This document shows, piece by piece, positions 43,805-54,879 of a stretch of 64,000 nucleotides of DNA. The notes beneath the pieces were generated by a model that was not told the origin of the DNA, made no database searches, and saw nothing but the letters and a program-made list of their open reading frames with translations. The DNA lies in contig MNCI01006166.1 in NCBI GenBank assembly GCA_015680685.1, positions 332,490 to 396,489 on the forward strand, read 5' to 3'. The position numbers were made by a program, and so were the translations under genes. How positions within the stretch are numbered: position 1 is the first letter of the stretch; every line of letters starts with the position of its first letter. The stretch is from Gnetum montanum (Eukaryota; Streptophyta; Gnetopsida; Gnetales; Gnetaceae).

Positions 43805-44614
43805 TGATGAGGACATCACCCAGCCCATGTCTAAACCTCAATATGTTTGTGCATAGATGTTTGTGTGTTTTTGTATTTGTCTTTAAGTGTTGTTTTGTTG
43901 ATGATGATATCGGGGTATTTTGATAGGTTTTGGAGTGTTTTGGTCCTATTTTGATGAATTTAGGATATTTTGAGGGCTATGGGGACTTTTTTAGAGGTGA
44001 CCAGAGGTTCTAGGCCTTAAAACAAGCATCTTTAACTTTGACCCTGGTAGGATAGATGTCTACATTCATAGTTAGACACCTATACTGCATATTAGACATC
44101 TAGTATTTTTCATAGACATCTTAGTGAAGACATCTACTACAAGACATCTTCCTAGAGACATCTACTCTATGACCTCTACAATCAAGAAAGATGTCTCCTA
44201 TTTCTCGAAGAAATTTCTTTTAGATTTTAACAGACATTAACTTGAATGATCAATTGGAGGGAAGATGAAGAGATAGGGGAAAATATATAAATAGACTCCT
44301 TGGGCTTATAATTTGAGAAATGAGAGAGACTAGAGGAAGATAGAGAGTCTGAAGTGAGTGGGATGAGGGTAGAGAGAGATAGGGTCTTGGCAAGGTGCCT
44401 TGATCATCATCCATGTGAGTGTGCATTTTCTTTAATTGAGTGTGTGAGAGTTGGATTGAATCTCTTATTTGTCCTTTGGAATTATGCTTCCTTTCATATG
44501 TAAATTCTCTACTTGAGCAAGAATAAAGTTTTCATTTTTCTTTTCTTGTTCAAATTTGTTGTTTGGTGACATTGAGAGAGCTTGGATTGTGGAATCCATG
44601 GGAGCTTCTCATCA
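43805..44614 (+). repeat. 3' LTR of chromovirus K
   Basis: 810 bp, TGATGAGG to CTCATCA. Between 44050 and 44215 it carries about eight variants of AGACATCTA, more than the 5' LTR. TATAAATA at 44286-44293. Confidence 0.92.
44050..44215. repeat. AGACATCT motif array in K's U3
   Basis: Variants of the near-palindrome AGACATCT (AGATGTCT, AGACACCT, AGACATCT, AAGATGTCT) recur every 15-30 bp before the TATA box. The matching region in the 5' LTR (38480-38600) has fewer copies. Confidence 0.75.
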
Positions 44615-44619
44615 AAAAC

Positions 44620-45300
44620 TAATGCAACACGTAGGGGTATAACATAAGTTAGTCATGTCATACCACCTCTAAGTTAATAAATAAGCCAAAGTAACAAACC
44701 AGGAAATAATTAGAATATTAAAGCATAACATTAAATATAAGAAAGATTAGAGCATCAAACTTAATGATGCACTTTGGGTTTATAGGTTAACCTGGAAACT
44801 TCCTATTGGTTATTCTCCATGTAAGCTAATGTATAGAAAAGTACCTAAACTATCTATTCGAGTGGGACTTTAGACACTCACCACTACTTGTGACTTAGAC
44901 TTAGACCTCATATTAGCATAGTGTGAGAAACTAATGAACCTAAATGTAGGAAGCAGAAATAGACTTATAGCCCTTCTGCATAATGAAGTTCATAAGGTCT
45001 ATAATAAAAAGAGATATGACCTAAAAATTTTGCACCTAGATCTTCAACTAGAAGATAACCTACTTTATTACAACATAAATCATGTGCCATAACATACTAA
45101 ATTTTAAATGCTTTGTGAAGAAGCATATATAGTTCATGTAGTTTATAGATATGACATTTTATAGATTTACCATACAATGAACTCGTAGAAGCTTATCATG
45201 GTCAACATCTAGTAAATTAAGCCATTTTATGAATCTTGTGAAGCCAATGCCTTTAATACCTTTGACAACACTATTACAAAAATCCATTTTTCATATCTTT
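44620..45300 (+). pseudogene. pol: Integrase C-terminal part (element B)
   Basis: Continuation after K: MQHVGV, HKLVMSYHL and AKVTNQEI (the HPQT.GQ.EV.NREI motif with the catalytic Glu changed), then DALWVYRLTWKLPIGYSPCK and YRKVPKLSIRV. Near 44980-45020 comes HNEVHKVYNKKRYDLK, and KPFYESCEANAF near 45220 (the VKPFFE block seen in H at the end of pol). Many stops. Confidence 0.82.
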
Positions 45301-45311
45301 TTCTCAAAACT

Positions 45312-45328
45312 TAGTCATGGAGAAAATC
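45312..45328 (+). other. Internal purine tract at end of pol (element B)
   Basis: TAGTCATGGAGAAAATC lies just after the last pol codons. It aligns with AGTCATGGGGGAGA of H and AGTCATGGGGGATA of E. Confidence 0.45.
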
Positions 45329-47412
45329 ATTTGAATTAAGCTAAGTAACTTTTTCTTTTTCATTTGCTTTATGTTATATATATTTTTACGATTTCCTATA
45401 ATTTTCTACTTTTTTGAGTATTATCCATTTTTTAGTTCTTCATATGTTTTTCATTCCTTTATATTTTTTGTTTCATCTATAGTCTTGCAATTTCTTTGAG
45501 TTAGTTCAAGTATTTTCTAATATTATCAATAAATTATGGCTTATGTGCAACTTTTTTGTTTGAATTATGTCTTATACTATCAAAATATTAAAAGAATAAT
45601 TATGTAAAAGTAGTGAGACCATGTTATTCATTTCTCCATTTCTATAAATAAAAGGTCTTTACCATGGAATTAATGTGGTTGTTATCATACAAAAACTAAA
45701 ATTAATCAATGATCATTAGAAGAAAGGGGGAAGGAGTAAGAGGAATTAGAAAAGAGTGTAACATCAAGGGGATTTCTCAATTTTTTGAACTTCCTCTATG
45801 AGTTTCAATACCCTAATTAGATATATTATTCTCATGTTTTAATTTTTTGGGAAATATTTTTTCTATAAAAATTATTATCTTACTATGACATTGAAAAGAC
45901 ATGTGACCCATGCCTAAAGGTAGTCCTCTAGGAAGAATAATAAAATATTAATTAATTAATTACCATACATAAAATCATTCTTAGGACACCACTTAAAAGA
46001 TAGGAGACCCATGCCTAAAGATAGGTTACTTCCATGAATCTTATAGTCTTTTGGACTAGTTTTATCATGTCACTAGAAAGACATGTGACCCATGTCTAAA
46101 GGTACACCACTAATGGAATTAGCATTGGCTATGAGAGTAGAAAGACATGAGATAGATGCATGAAGGCACCCCTCTAACCAATGACCAAGAACTCTAACTT
46201 ATACTCTTATACTTAATGCATGTTTTCCAATTTTTCTTTGTTGAGTAATGGTGTGTTCATGTGGCTATGATTGGTCTCATTATGATGGAACCTAGATGAC
46301 ATGATACAATAGCATTAGAAATGGTATGAACTTGGTTTGAAACCCTATTGGATAGGTATGTTGGGCATCTTAACTAGACTCAACACAAAGAGCCTATTAT
46401 GGTTATGGTAAGGCATCTTACATTCCAATTCGTGCAATCCTTTTCCATTCCATTCCACCTCACTACTATGCTTAATTATAAAGCTAATAGTAATTTTAGT
46501 ATAGTGTAGGATCCTAATAACAATATCTATATGGTTGCTAGAACATGGAATTCATCAACATTTTATTTCTTAAGAGCCCACAAACACCTTATAAAATGGT
46601 TATATATGGGTACTTTAGATAGGAGCCTACTATTGATAGGAGCTACTTATATACCTCTTGGAGATTTAACCCAAAAACAAACTCCATAAAAAAAAGACAT
46701 TAAGCATTCTTCTCTTTACTATTGCACATCATTATTTGATCATTTATCCTCATTTTTGTTTATATTTCATGATAAAAATCCTAAATACTTCATATATTTA
46801 AGCTTTCAAACCATGTAAATTAATCATACTACCTCATCCAAAATGTCTTCATGGCTTCTAACCCCTTTTATTGGCTCCAATTTGATTAAAAATTCCAAAG
46901 AAATTTTCTCTAAACTATGTCAATTCCTAAGAAAAATTCAAATTTCAATAGCATCAACATAGTATAAAAACAATATATATATGTGATGACTATTAGCATA
47001 TACATATTTTTCACTTTGTGCAAGAGGTGTTTTTTTCATTTCTAAGAGCCAAAACCTTCTAACTATAATATCTTATGAACTATACCTCTAATTTCAACCA
47101 TTAAATAATTGGTGAGCGCTCAAAGTTAAGCTCTACATCTTTGAGGCACTTAATCTATAATTGAGAAGCTTTTCAAAATTATAACTTTTTGAACATATAA
47201 TATAGTTAACACTAAAAATGATCAAAATAACTTAAATTCAGGATAATCCAGCTATCTTAGAACCTCTAAAATATTAGAAACATCATACTATAATCACATA
47301 AAGGCGCTAATGCTAGAATTTTCTAGAATTAGGCTAATTCCATGAATGATAAAGGGTTGAATTCCTATAAAATCATTTGGAAAATAATAAGTGATTATTA
47401 ATGTGATGGAAA
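45329..47412 (+). other. Pre-ORF2 spacer (element B)
   Basis: Non-coding AT-rich DNA with four imperfect copies of a 40-bp repeat (45893-46177), a region shared with D's spacer (46390-46480), and TATAAAAACAATATATATAT at 46963, about 445 bp before ORF2. That is the same distance as the TATA boxes before ORF2 in E and H. I see no clear U3-type motif cluster next to it. Confidence 0.6.
45893..46177 (+). repeat. Four dispersed copies of a 40-bp repeat in B's spacer
   Basis: Copies near 45893-45930, 45994-46032, 46075-46112 and 46137-46177 share GAAAGACATGTGACCCATG, CCTAAAGGTA and a CCTCTA-like end, separated by unrelated DNA. Confidence 0.78.
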
Positions 47413-50090
47413 ATGGCACTAAAGAGAGTCCAAAAGATGGGAGATCTATCACAAAGTAGGGGAAAGAGGCTTTCCACAACCAAAATAGGATAATCTAGAT
47501 AAGATGAAACACTAAGAAAAAGGCCCACTCTTGAAGTAATCCTTACAAAAGCCTTTCTAGAAAATATTAGAACCAAAGAGATCTAAAGTTCTATACTTCA
47601 AGAGTTAAGTTTTAGATCCTTTTTGGAGTTTGCATACCAAGAGGTTTGAGATCAATTGCAGGCATCTCCTTTAGGGACCATCATTTCAATAAATCTAGAA
47701 TGGTATCTAGGGGAGATATCCTTTCTAGAATAACCACTAGGAAGATGAAATAGTTAAGATCAAGGACATTCTCATCTCTCACTCAATGAAAGCCATTACT
47801 AAGGCTTTGAAGATTCCAAATGTGGAATTAAATTTGTAGAACTATTAATATAATCTAACATGAAGAGCAAGAAAGAATGGACATAAAGGTACTAAAAAGT
47901 TAATTAGAAGAAGTATAGAGTACTAACCTAGGTAAAGAGAATAGACTTCAAAACTATTGTGTACCATCTTAACCCTATAGTATGATCTAGCAAAGTCACA
48001 TCTTTCTTTACTAAGACTTGTATAACACTTAGTGAAAAATTCTTAGTCAAGCTATGCTAACTCATTTTTCTAAAAATTAAAAACTATTTTAAAGAAAATA
48101 AGAAGGACAGAAAAACACTCTTTTTCCCATGCCTCATTCAGAAATTATGCAAAAGGGAAATAATTGTCCATTACTCTAATGATGTTTTTCAAAGGGTAAC
48201 AACTGCACCATTTAAAGAAATTATGAAGAAGAGCACCACTAAGGATTCAAGAGGAAGCTCCATCTTTACCATCTAACCCAAGAATAACTAAGGAGAAACC
48301 AAGTGTAGGAGTAAGAACTAGAAAATAAAAGCCTCATATCAAGCACTTGTTGAAGATTTAGAAGATTACCATCCTACTATAATCCATCTCAATGAAGTTT
48401 CATGGATGATCAATTGGCAATAGGACAATCTATCCAACCTCTTCTTTGCACAAAGAAGCCAAGCCACCATCAAATTAAACCCTACCATGGGAGGGAGTTG
48501 TAGTATCCTTACCTACTAAATAGATGCTAAAAATCTTGGGCAATGTTATAGCCTTCTTCGTAATGTTAGAGGAGGTCAATGGATCCATGATGGTAATCAT
48601 GCTACACAAATGATAAGAGACAACAAAAAAGGTGATGGTTAATTGAATTAGTGATGTTATTGAAGTACCTATAGCACCAATTCTAGAATTTTTCATAATG
48701 TAGATCCAAATGTCTAAAAAATTAGATCAAGGGATATGGATGCAGCCCAACATGAGGAGGTGTTAGAGAGACTAGTGGAAATAGTGCAATCGATTCCATA
48801 TTTCTTTAATATCCTTTAAGATGTGACAACTACCTAGTTCATAGTTACAAAAATATGGGGTAAGCTCATCATCATTGAAATGCAACTTTAGAAGCTAAAA
48901 ATGATAAACCACCAATTAAGAGATGAAGTTACATAACATATAGTTTAATTGTCAGATCCTATCATTAACTAACTTAGATTCACAATGAATGAAACATTCA
49001 AACAACTAAAGATCAAGCAATGAGTTGAAGATGGAGAAAAGGAAGGTCACCTAGGATGCATTCTTGATGAAAGCAATATTGAATAAAGGAAACAAGGAAT
49101 TTACCACAATGTGCAAGGAAACTAAAAGCTAGCTAAGAAAAATAGGAGGTTACTAAAGGTTAAAAAATAAAAAGAATAAATGGAAGAATACCTTAAGCAC
49201 ATCCAAGAATAATTAGCTAAGATTAATACAGATATGCACATGGTGGCATCAAAAATTAGGAATTTCTTCATGGAGAAAGTTAGAATCATCCAATAGATGT
49301 TAGCCATCAGGATTACCACCTAGAAGAATGAAGCTCTAAAATACACAAAGATCAAAAATCATTAAAATGAACAAGTAGGCATGCATAAAGAGATTAACAA
49401 AAAAATAAATTTAATTAGCAAAGACAAAGGTTAACTAAGTCCTTCGGTAATTTCAAGATAACATATGACAATCAATCTTTAACAATCTCAATGCCTTCAA
49501 TCAAGCAAAGATTACAATGAAGGAGCTATAAATTAAGGAGATGATAAGGAACAAAAAGCTTTCCAACCTATGCTATGTCACTCTAGTGATGCTAACTACT
49601 TTTCAACCATGTATAAAGTTGGAGAAATATGTGGCCAATTCATACTCATTACATGAAAAAGAACACAAGCTCCACTATGAAGCATAAAAAAACTACAAAC
49701 TATAACTATAGAGCTTAAAGCTCTTAAGGCTAAATACACAAACTAAAGAGATGTGATAAATAGCTTAGCTAGAAAAATTTCTAACAACCAAAATTTGAAG
49801 AATATAGTGAAATCATTCAACATCAAATAAAAGAATTTCATTCTCTAGTTTATCAATGCTCATAAAATGTTTCCCACTCTATCATCTCCTTAGAAAGTAC
49901 CAACAAATAAGAACATTATGTGAACTTATCTAAAATATTCATGATCCTAGGACAAAGAAGGAGAAATTGAGGGACTTCATAAATCCATTCAAGCTAAAGG
50001 AAGCAGTAGCAGAATAATCACAACCAAGGCATGAGGAGTTGCCACAAGCACTACCACCACCAAGCATAACTTAAGGAAAATGTATCTAAA
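47413..50090 (+). pseudogene. ORF2 extra protein (element B)
   Basis: ATG at 47413 (MALKRVQKMG), matching MALKSK of H and MPLKRI of D. The N-terminal domain relic includes LEVILTKAFLENIRTKEI, ILQELSFRSFLEFAYQEV (the NFGPF block) and NLEWYLGEISF (the EEWYLGGTY block). HSMKAITKALKIPN corresponds to VDFSTKAIAEALNLPN of E. The middle block appears near 48500-48830 and a long Lys/Glu-rich coiled-coil-like region runs from about 48870 to 50060. Oldest and most decayed copy; role unknown. Confidence 0.72.
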
Positions 50091-50227
50091 TTTTGTTATT
50101 TGTCAAATTGTAAAGTTACTTGAATAAGTGTTTTAATATAGTACTCAAGTCAATTAGTCAATAGATTCACTCCCACATTTAGTAAACAAATGCTTTCCTA
50201 ATTTGTAAACTCAAGGATGAGTTTTTA

Positions 50228-50243
50228 GTTAGGTGTGGAGGCA
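50228..50243 (+). other. Polypurine tract relic (element B)
   Basis: AGTTAGGTGTGGAGGCA region immediately before TGATGAATAG of the 3' LTR; decayed relative of AGTCATGGGGGTA. Confidence 0.6.
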
Positions 50244-51112
50244 TGATGAATAGTCTTTGGTTGATTGTGTTAACACACAAACATTAATGTAGGGGTTGTT
50301 ATGTTGATGCAGTAGCATTTATGCAAAGGTAATAAATTCCTATATAAATGTATACACCAACCACATTTATGACATATTCCAGTGGAGAATTTAGTTAAAC
50401 TCTTATAGATTTGTTTTATAGAAGTTAGAAATTATCAACAAGTGCTTGTAGTATGGCATGAAATAATTAAACAGAGTCTTTATTCAAGTGCTATGTACCT
50501 AGACACATTGCATGATTAACAATAAGAATCAAGATTATGCCTTTTCATTATAACACTTTGACATAGCACCAAATTTACATTTAATATCATTTATTTCAAA
50601 TGCATTTAGTTTGATATTTACATTTTTGCACATTTAATTAGTAAGTTATGATTAGTTGTACAATAGTTATGACAACATAAGTATGATTGGTTTTGAGCAT
50701 AACACATATTTTCTGGTAATCACAATCATGCTTTTGCTTGGTTTGGCCAATAGGAATCACTTGGTAACATAACGGTAATTACATAAGTCTAAAATTTTTG
50801 TAATAAACCAGGAATGTATACTTATTGCATATGATAATTTAGATTTTATTTCTTGCATTAGCTTAATTTATAATCAATATCTATATTTTTATAGTATTTT
50901 ATTATAGCCTTAGCAACATCAAGATCATGTGTCTCAATTACACTTAACCATACACATAGAGCCACACAAGCATAATTATAAAGACAACAATCCATGATTG
51001 AATGCGTAGCCATCTAGGTACCATGCTAGTTTAGTCTATAGATTATGATCAAGTCATTTGTGTATGCTCATGATTTATATGATTGGGTGTTGGGACTATT
51101 CATCATTCATTA
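50244..51112 (+). repeat. 3' LTR of element B
   Basis: 869 bp from TGATGAATAG to ATTCATTA (decayed CTCATCA). TATATAAAT at 50341-50349, with CACATTTATG and TCTTTATTCAAGTG blocks shared with 4716-5570. The exact duplication ATAGT follows at 51113-51117. Confidence 0.85.
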
Positions 51113-51117
51113 ATAGT

Positions 51118-53230
51118 AGTAGTAGGAGGATTACATTTGAGCAACTACACCACTATGAGAGACAAGTTATTGGACATAATATCCATATGAATTTAGCTAC
51201 CTATAAGGATACTACTACCTTAGTGATGACATCCTCCATATTGTGGATTTTACTAGTATTGGTAATACTATTCTTGGGGTTGAGAAGGTGCCCCACTTGG
51301 GTAGTACTATTGGTTGTAGAACTACGTGTAATTACCTTGTGGATAAGGAAATCTCCTAGGTAGCTACTTCTTGATGAAGTTGGGGTTCAAAGCATATGTC
51401 TACAGCTCCTATAATGTGGCATGACAAGGTAACGTTCTTTAAAATGTTCATACTAGCATAAGTCAGATCCATTATCATCTATTAAATCTAAGTTTTTAAC
51501 CTCCTCTACTATAGAAATTTTTCCTTTTTTCTTGCATATATCTTTTCCTGCTTCTTTTTTATTTCTTCTATCCTTATCTCATGTAAGGGTCTTATTTATT
51601 TATTTTTCCATCATTTTTAATGCAATTGTAAATTTTTATCCATTGAATCCCACATTTTCTTCATCTTTTTCTTAATTTCTTAAATAAAATTTTTGTATTA
51701 GAAAATATTTTTCCTAATTACATCCTTAAGTGGGTTCATCTTCCCTTCTCTCACAAGCATGAAAATCCTTATTACAAACGGAAGGATCCTTATTGTATTT
51801 ATCAGCATTCTTTCTCTTCTTTAACTCTTCTTTCTCTTTAGCTACCTAGTCTATTAGCCTTTAAATCTAATGAGCCTTCATCTCTAATATCCTTCCTTAG
51901 GCATAGACTCCAAGAGTTTCTCTTATTTTATTTTTGAGTTCATCTATGATGTACTTCAACTACTCCCTTGAAGAAAAATCATGGCTTGGAAACCTATGTA
52001 GCAATGAATAAAACCTGCTCAAAGTTACATCAAGGGTCTTATGGTTATCTTGTCTACACCATTGAATCTACTTTTGCAAATTAGACACTTGAGTATATTT
52101 GATATTTATCAATGAACTTCAGCATTGTACTCTATCTTTTGATGGATTCTAGTTTTAAAATTTAGTACCAACTCTCTACATTCTTAATTATTATCCATGA
52201 AAACAAGTTGATCTTTTGTCAATCATTTTCTATATTTTGTAATATGCAAGCATCATGAAAGACTTTCAAATGTTGTTATAGGTATGCATTATAGCCTCGT
52301 TTTATAATCATCATCTTCATCATGATTCTTATCATGACCATGACCCATTCTATCCTATCTAGTATACCTTCTACCATTTCCATGTCCTTGACATTTATCT
52401 CTATCTCTATCATGATTACCTCCTCTATCTTCATTTTTATTCTAATCTCTTCTACTATTTCCATGAGATCATTTGTCATGACCTCTTCTTCTTTACCCAT
52501 GCTTATCCTTATCAAAGCTTAATGATAAGGATGATAAAGAGGATGAAGAATTAGAAAATCCATGTCAAATTGCTCTCCTATCATAACCCCTTTGGATATC
52601 TTTTTAGTGATTTGCTAAAATACTTAGGCCTAGAGATCCTTCTTATATTAGATCTTATTCTCCCCTTTCCTTGGTTGATTGCCAAGGTTGAGCATAGCCA
52701 TGAGTTAGCTACATCATCTAGATTAAAGAGGAAAGGATTTTAATATTATGATTTTTTAAACAGATAATTTGTATCCTCCTTTTTAGACTATGATGTCTAT
52801 GGGATGGTGGTCCTTGTACCCTTCGCTACTTCATGGCATGCTTCCATGAAGTGGTCTTTGTGGAGTTAGGCCTTTATGCGTTGATAAGGCTTGGAGATTT
52901 TATTAACTACCTTATAGTCAATGATAATAACTTTTGATCCAACATTCATCAATGCAATGATGAGAATTCATGTAACAACATAATCAAGTGGCAACATAAT
53001 ATTTCTTTCCAAATCTCTCCATTTCATCTACTCATCCTCATGAATGACAAAGGAAAACTCCAAATAATAATGATTTAGATATAGGACATATCATTCTTGA
53101 TCTAATTGATTCTATTATTTTCCTTTGCAAAATTATCAACAAGTGGAGAATCATTCTTATGAAAAGTAAAAAAATTTTAATTAGTGTGCATGACTTAATA
53201 AATATATTAATATTTTCAAAACATAAATCT
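51118..53230 (-). pseudogene. gag: gag (element J, 5' half)
   Basis: Minus strand. The start region near 53230-52950 is poorly kept. A low-complexity charged/Ser-rich region (SSSSLSSLSLSFDKDK, then Arg/Asp/His repeats, 52540-52290) matches B at 10990-11190. The capsid core is near 52260-51900: TFESLSMMLAYY, then RFYSLLHRFPSHDFSS and YIIDELKNKIRETLGV (the CPHHG..D and NGL..ETR..L motifs also seen in E). The C-terminal tail reaches 51118, where B is inserted, and resumes at 4710. Non-coding in effect. Confidence 0.8.
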
Positions 53231-53287
53231 TGAACCTTTTAATAGTAATCATTAATAATGTTAACTAATCTAAAATACTAGTAGTAG

Positions 53288-53304
53288 TCCTCACAATGGC
53301 ACCA
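53288..53304 (-). other. Primer-binding site, decayed tRNA-Asp type (element J)
   Basis: The plus strand TCCTCACAATGGCACCA aligns with CCCCGGCAACGGCGCCA of L, changed by transitions. Confidence 0.68.
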
Positions 53305-53305
53305 A

Positions 53306-53590
53306 TGATGAGTGGTGATGTAGTCTCTACATCCAACCATACAAATCATAAGCATTTGTGCATGACCTAATTGTAATCTATGGATTTGACTAGTGAAGGT
53401 TATAGATTACTAAGCATTGATCTCCAAGTTATTATCTTCATAATTACATGTGTGTTGATTTTTATTCATATGGTTAAGTACAATTGAGGCATATAATTGT
53501 TAATGGTATTTGACCATATTAAAATATTATTAAAATGGATAGTCAAACTTTTGTAGTTACCATATTTACCTTTGCGTAATGAAAATCATT
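53306..53590 (-). repeat. 5' LTR of element J, truncated
   Basis: Begins (its inner end) TGATGAGTGGTGATGTAG and follows the family pattern (CCAACCATACAAATCATAAGC, GTGCATGACC). Only about 285 bp remain before the sequence changes to LINE DNA; the rest was displaced by the LINE insertion or lost. The right limit is approximate. Confidence 0.72.
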
Positions 53591-53799
53591 GGTTTTTCAA
53601 GGCAATTAAAATGACTTCTTACTAATGCTTTGTGATGATATTTTTGATTGACATCAATGCAAGTGTACACCTATGGTGATACACACATGGTGTTAGCATA
53701 GGCATCTTATTGCTAGCATGGTGTGCGAAGGAGAGTGGTGTGAAACTTTTTGAGGTACTAAAACATGGAGGATTATAAAAAAAAATTGGACTCTTCTAC

Positions 53800-54660
53800 A
53801 TCTCATCAGGTTTTGAATACTCATTCACAATAGTAGGAGGCAACGAATGGATCCTCAAAAGAGTGTAAGAATACCATTAGTAAAGATAATTCTAGTGGAA
53901 AATAGAATAAGGTAGAGTGTTTAATTTTTCATTCTATGTATGATGTTGTTGCTGGGAATTTTACAAAGTATTCTTTACTCAGTTATTTTACTAGCTAAAT
54001 TGTGCCTTCATTTGTGCTTAGATTAGTTCCCATTAGGTACTAGATCAATAATAGTTAGTTTTGCAAAAAGGTTTATGAAATGTATCTACTACTATTTTAG
54101 TTATTTCACCATGGATTGAAGATTTTAACCTTTAGGAAGCATGCAAATGTACTTTGCTAGTTTGGATTAAGTTTCCAGGTTTTCTACCTAATCTTTTAAT
54201 CTTTGTAGAACATAGTTCAAATCACCTAGGACATGTTATTTGTGTAAAGGTTATGAAAGGGATTCATACCAAGCCATGTAGAAGAGTGTGTGTTACCTTG
54301 GATTTAAGTTAGGATTTATTGATCATTGAAATTAGTATTAATGGGAAACCCCATCTCTTACAACTAATTTAGTACTTAACACTACCAAACTCTTGATATT
54401 GTTATTATCAAAAAAATTATTGAGTTTATAATTATCCTAAGTTACTAGTAAAAAGACAAGTAGATTGCATAGCTAGTAAGAAAGACAAACAAGATGCTAA
54501 TGTTGAGGTGTAGGCTAAACTTGATAAAATGTCATCAAAGCAAGATCAATCCAAGATAAGATAGCAAATGCAAACATGAGAGCTCCTTGATAAGACTCCT
54601 TAAAAAGATCACTCAGACATGTTTATTAATTTAGATTTCTTTGGTCACTGAAAAATCATG
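53800..54660 (+). pseudogene. LINE ORF1 (nucleic-acid-binding protein)
   Basis: Recognisable over 54120-54450: ANVLC and VWIKFPGFLPNLLIF, then NHLGHVICVKVMKG and RRVCVTLDLS (plant LINE ORF1: VRLPNLPLEFW...IGNRLG...RICVEVDL), followed by INGKPHLLQLIYLTLP and a CYYQKNY relic of the zinc knuckle (C..C..YGH). Several frameshifts. In intact elements this protein coats the element RNA. Confidence 0.7.
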
Positions 54661-54879
54661 ATTGAGGCTACAATAATGGAAGATACCAATGGATTTTAGA
54701 CTATGGTCCATAAAGTTAAAGCTAAGAAGATTGTTGGATCTTCATCTTACACTAAGGTAGCAAAGTTTGGTGCTTTCTTACTCCTAAATAGTCCCACATT
54801 TACTAATACATTTAAAAATATTAAAATGTAAGCAAGGAATGGTAATAATTATTCATGTAGTTTTCAAGATCATAAAAGT

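Larger units (their letters stand above)
38234..44614 (+). mobile_element. Element K: Ty3/gypsy chromovirus
   Basis: A 6.4-kb plus-strand element with LTRs 38234-38979 and 43805-44614, flanked by GAAAC (38229-38233) and AAAAC (44615-44619). All expected parts are present in order: tRNA-iMet primer site, gag, protease, RT, RNase H, integrase with chromodomain, polypurine tract. It is far less decayed than B, in whose integrase it sits; B reads FRKL then MQHVGV across it. It belongs to another lineage than A-J: other primer tRNA, other gag, no extra ORF. Confidence 0.93.
4716..51112 (+). mobile_element. Element B: host element of the nest, Ty3/gypsy (Tat/Athila-like)
   Basis: A plus-strand LTR retrotransposon of about 12.8 kb, spread over 46.4 kb by insertions A, C, D, G, E and K. 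Its own parts, in order, are: 5' LTR 4716-5570; gag 10379-12032 and 12927-13571; protease and reverse transcriptase 24678-26696; RNase H 27954-28085 and 37322-37680; integrase 37680-38228 and 44620-45300; internal purine tract 45312-45328; spacer; ORF2 47413-50090; 3' LTR 50244-51112. The LTRs are strongly diverged, so it is old. It is flanked by the perfect duplication ATAGT and inserted into the gag of element J. Confidence 0.87.

Noticed and set aside
51099-51105. TTCATCA at 51099-51105 as the end of B's 3' LTR
   Set aside because: Ending there leaves no target-site duplication. Alignment to the family end (21 bases) places the end at 51112, which gives the exact duplication ATAGT.
52276-52515. 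79-codon minus-strand ORF rich in Met, Ile and Glu
   Set aside because: Low-complexity frame shadow of J's charged gag region; the gag-homologous translation is in another frame.
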